Shown here in pieces: positions 4,958 to 6,460 of a DNA stretch of 6,460 bases. The stretch lies in NCBI GenBank assembly GCA_017385345.1, contig JAFNRY010000004.1, positions 1 through 6,460 on the forward strand, given 5' to 3'. Under the pieces are notes generated by a model. That model was not told the DNA's origin. It was given only the letters and a program-made list of their open reading frames with translations, and did no database searches. A program made the position numbers and the translations under genes. The first letter of the stretch is position 1; each line of letters begins with the position of its first letter. Origin of the DNA: Kiritimatiellia bacterium (GTDB taxonomy: Bacteria; Verrucomicrobiota; Kiritimatiellia; RFP12; UBA1067).

Positions 4958-6328
4958 TCACGGCGCTACCGGCCGCGCCCCGTTCTGCGCGCCGGCGTCC
5001 TTTGCAAAATAGTATTCCTGCCCGGTGGCGTCCATGACGCTACGCCAGAGGTCGCTTTCGAGGGCGATTTTCTGGCGCTCGATGGTCGCAAGCTTTATCG
5101 GCACGAGCGCGTAACTCTCGCCGAGGTTGCCGACCACGCAGTCCGTCCGCCCGGCCATTGCGGCGTGGACCGCGTTGCGCGCGAGCATGTAGCATCTTAT
5201 GGCGTCCGTCCCGCGCGCGGGGACCGAGCGTATCGTGTAGCTCGGGTCGAAATACTTCACCGAGGATACGATGGACTTCGACTTGAAATATTCGGAGATT
5301 TTTCGTTTGAGGAATTCGCCGATGTCTTTTTTGAGTATGTTTCCGCTCGCGTCGCGACGCTCTGGCTCGCCCTGTATCAACTCCTGCCCGGCGCCTTCGG
5401 CGACGACCACCACCGCATGGCTCTTTCCTGCGGCGAAGCGGTTTTCCATCGCCCGGAGCAGGCCGCCCGGGCCCTCGAGCGCGAACTTCATCTCCGGCAC
5501 GAGGCAGAAGTTCACCACGGGGTTGGCGATGGAGGCGTACGCCGCGATGAATCCGGAGTCGCGGCCCATGAGTTTCACCAGCCCCACGCCGCCGGCCGTT
5601 CCTTTCGCTTCCACGTGCGCGCTGCGTATCACGTTGGCCGCTTCGGCGACGGCGGTCTCGAAACCGAACGATCTCCCGACGAACTGCAGGTCGTTGTCGA
5701 TCGTTTTGGGTATTCCGACGACGGATATCTTCAGCCCTCGTCTGGCGCACTCGCCGGCGATGTCGCCGGCGCAGCGCAGCGAGCCGTCGCCTCCGATGCA
5801 GAATAGGATGTTGATGTTCATCCTGACGAGCGTGTCCACTATCACGTCCGTAGGCTGCTGGCCGCGGCTCGAGCCGAGGATCGTCCCTCCGAGTTCGTGG
5901 ATGGTGTCCACGGTGTCGGGGTCGAGCATCAGCGGTTCGTGCGCGAAGGCCGGGTTCAGCCCCGCATAGCCGAAGCGTATGCCGAAGATGTTCTTGACGC
6001 CGTAGTCGAAGGAGAGTATTTCGACGAGGCCTTTTATGACGTTGTTCAGTCCGGGGCACAGGCCGCCCGCCGTCACGATTCCGACGCGCGTCCACGCCGG
6101 GTCGTGGAAGATTTTCGCGAGCGGACCAGCGCGCTCGAACGTCGGCAGGTGCCCGAGGCGCGTTTCTATGCGCCTCATGTACGATTCTTCCTCGGATACG
6201 AATATCCGTTCGCCTTCGTTTATGAATTCGTGGTGGTGCACCGGCGAATCGATTTTGCATTTGCCGAGGGTTTCGACGTCGCAGGAGTATAGATCCTTGC
6301 GCTGCGCTATTTTTTCGAGTGTTGTCAT
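4958..6328 (-). CDS. pfkA: 6-phosphofructokinase, long plant/trypanosome/spirochaete-type (probably ATP-dependent)
   Basis: The enzyme phosphorylates fructose 6-phosphate to fructose 1,6-bisphosphate in the cytoplasm, the committing step of glycolysis. The 456-residue length, with about 80 residues before the nucleotide loop, excludes the 320-residue E. coli PfkA type. Motifs in order are TAGGLCPGLNNVI (86-98), GSSRGQQPTD (152-161), GGDGS (179-183), PKTIDND (207-213, catalytic Asp211 and Asp213), MGRDSGF (254-260), PEMKF (278-282) and the late DPSYTIRSVP (361-370) typical of plant and trypanosome ATP-PFKs. The donor-specificity positions are mixed. Gly182 (E. coli Gly104) points to ATP, while Lys208 (E. 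coli Gly124) is the residue of PPi-dependent enzymes. This Gly/Lys pair is known in trypanosomal PFK, which uses ATP, so ATP is the best inference. The ATG overlaps the stop of the NadD-like gene by an ATGA and has only a weak ribosome site, so coupling is likely. gltX follows after 32 nt. Confidence 0.93.
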   Translation of the reverse strand: MTTLEKIAQRKDLYSCDVETLGKCKIDSPVHHHEFINEGERIFVSEEESYMRRIETRLGHLPTFERAGPLAKIFHDPAWTRVGIVTAGGLCPGLNNVIKGLVEILSFDYGVKNIFGIRFGYAGLNPAFAHEPLMLDPDTVDTIHELGGTILGSSRGQQPTDVIVDTLVRMNINILFCIGGDGSLRCAGDIAGECARRGLKISVVGIPKTIDNDLQFVGRSFGFETAVAEAANVIRSAHVEAKGTAGGVGLVKLMGRDSGFIAAYASIANPVVNFCLVPEMKFALEGPGGLLRAMENRFAAGKSHAVVVVAEGAGQELIQGEPERRDASGNILKKDIGEFLKRKISEYFKSKSIVSSVKYFDPSYTIRSVPARGTDAIRCYMLARNAVHAAMAGRTDCVVGNLGESYALVPIKLATIERQKIALESDLWRSVMDATGQEYYFAKDAGAQNGARPVAP

Positions 6329-6460
6329 GTCTTTGCGGAAGTTCTTTTCTTCAAATATTCATCGAGGAGTTTCGCGGCCGTCTCCGGCATGAAACGTCCG
6401 GCCGGCTCACCGGCCGCGATGCGCCTTCTCGCCTCGGTGGAGGATTCTTCGGTCCTCGAA
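6325..6460 (-). CDS. nadD: C-terminal end of a NadD-like nicotinate-nucleotide adenylyltransferase (5'-partial)
   Basis: The last 44 codons of a minus-strand gene enter from the right edge; the first complete codon is at 6459-6457 and the TGA at 6327-6325. The peptide holds ESSTEARRRIAAGEP followed by FMPETAAKLLDEYL, then a basic tail KKRTSAKT. This matches the end of NadD/NMNAT-type nucleotidyltransferases, whose late SSTxxRxxI motif contacts ATP and which close with a P..V..Y(I/L) helix. NadD adenylates nicotinate mononucleotide to deamido-NAD in the cytoplasm. The closing aromatic residue usual for NadD (GLY) is replaced by a lysine-rich tail, so a related cytidylyltransferase-fold enzyme is possible. 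The stop codon overlaps the pfkA start in an ATGA, so both belong to one transcript. Only the C-terminus is seen, which limits certainty. Confidence 0.7.
   Translation of the reverse strand, partial: SRTEESSTEARRRIAAGEPAGRFMPETAAKLLDEYLKKRTSAKT

Noticed and set aside
4580..5806. A 408-codon plus-strand open frame across gltX and pfkA
   Set aside because: It lies antisense to two strongly recognised genes and its translation is Arg/Ala/Gly-rich without any family motif. Long antisense frames are expected in GC-rich coding DNA.
5040..6260. A 406-codon minus-strand open frame in another phase of pfkA
   Set aside because: The product is extremely Arg-rich and low in hydrophobic residues. It is a phase shadow of pfkA, whose motifs are all intact in the real frame.
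6400..6415. Inverted repeat GGCCGG-CTCA-CCGGCC resembling a terminator stem
   Set aside because: It sits inside the NadD-like coding sequence, has no T-run after it on either strand, and GC-only palindromes are common at this base composition.

Overview
This is a GC-rich bacterial chromosomal window, tightly packed with housekeeping and metabolic genes. It shows no mobile element, CRISPR array, rRNA or tRNA. Every gene is bacterial in type: Shine-Dalgarno sites, GTG and TTG starts, and 4-nt stop/start overlaps. I cannot name the organism. The zinc-insert-poor glutamyl-tRNA synthetase with a GKPYSKRDG signature loop and the long plant/spirochaete-type phosphofructokinase would fit an uncultured member of the Verrucomicrobia/Lentisphaerae/Kiritimatiellota group. 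That is an impression from memory, not a demonstrated placement.

Two convergent gene trains fill the window. The left, plus-strand train (1-2696) holds four genes: the 3' part of pheA (prephenate dehydratase with a C-terminal ACT domain, probably the end of a fused chorismate mutase/prephenate dehydratase), ridA (enamine/imine deaminase), a TIM-barrel metal-dependent amidohydrolase of unknown substrate, and folE (GTP cyclohydrolase I). The last three are joined by GTGA and ATGA overlaps, so they are probably translated from one message. pheA lies 43 nt upstream of ridA.

The right, minus-strand train (6460 down to 2719) also holds four genes: the 3' end of a NadD-like nicotinate-nucleotide adenylyltransferase, a 6-phosphofructokinase that overlaps it by an ATGA, gltX (glutamyl-tRNA synthetase), and a ten-helix EamA/DMT-family transporter. 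The transporter most likely starts at a TTG 8 nt after the gltX stop. The two trains end tail-to-tail with only 22 nt between folE and the transporter, and no intrinsic terminator is visible there.

Functionally the left train mixes aromatic amino-acid synthesis, metabolite-damage control and pterin/folate (or queuosine) synthesis. The right train mixes NAD synthesis, glycolysis, translation and export. I see no sign of a dedicated new system. The most interesting points are within individual proteins: the reduced GluRS insert, a Tyr-to-Phe change in the GluRS glutamate pocket, the mixed Gly/Lys phosphoryl-donor signature of the phosphofructokinase, and an uncharacterised amidohydrolase coupled to both RidA and FolE.
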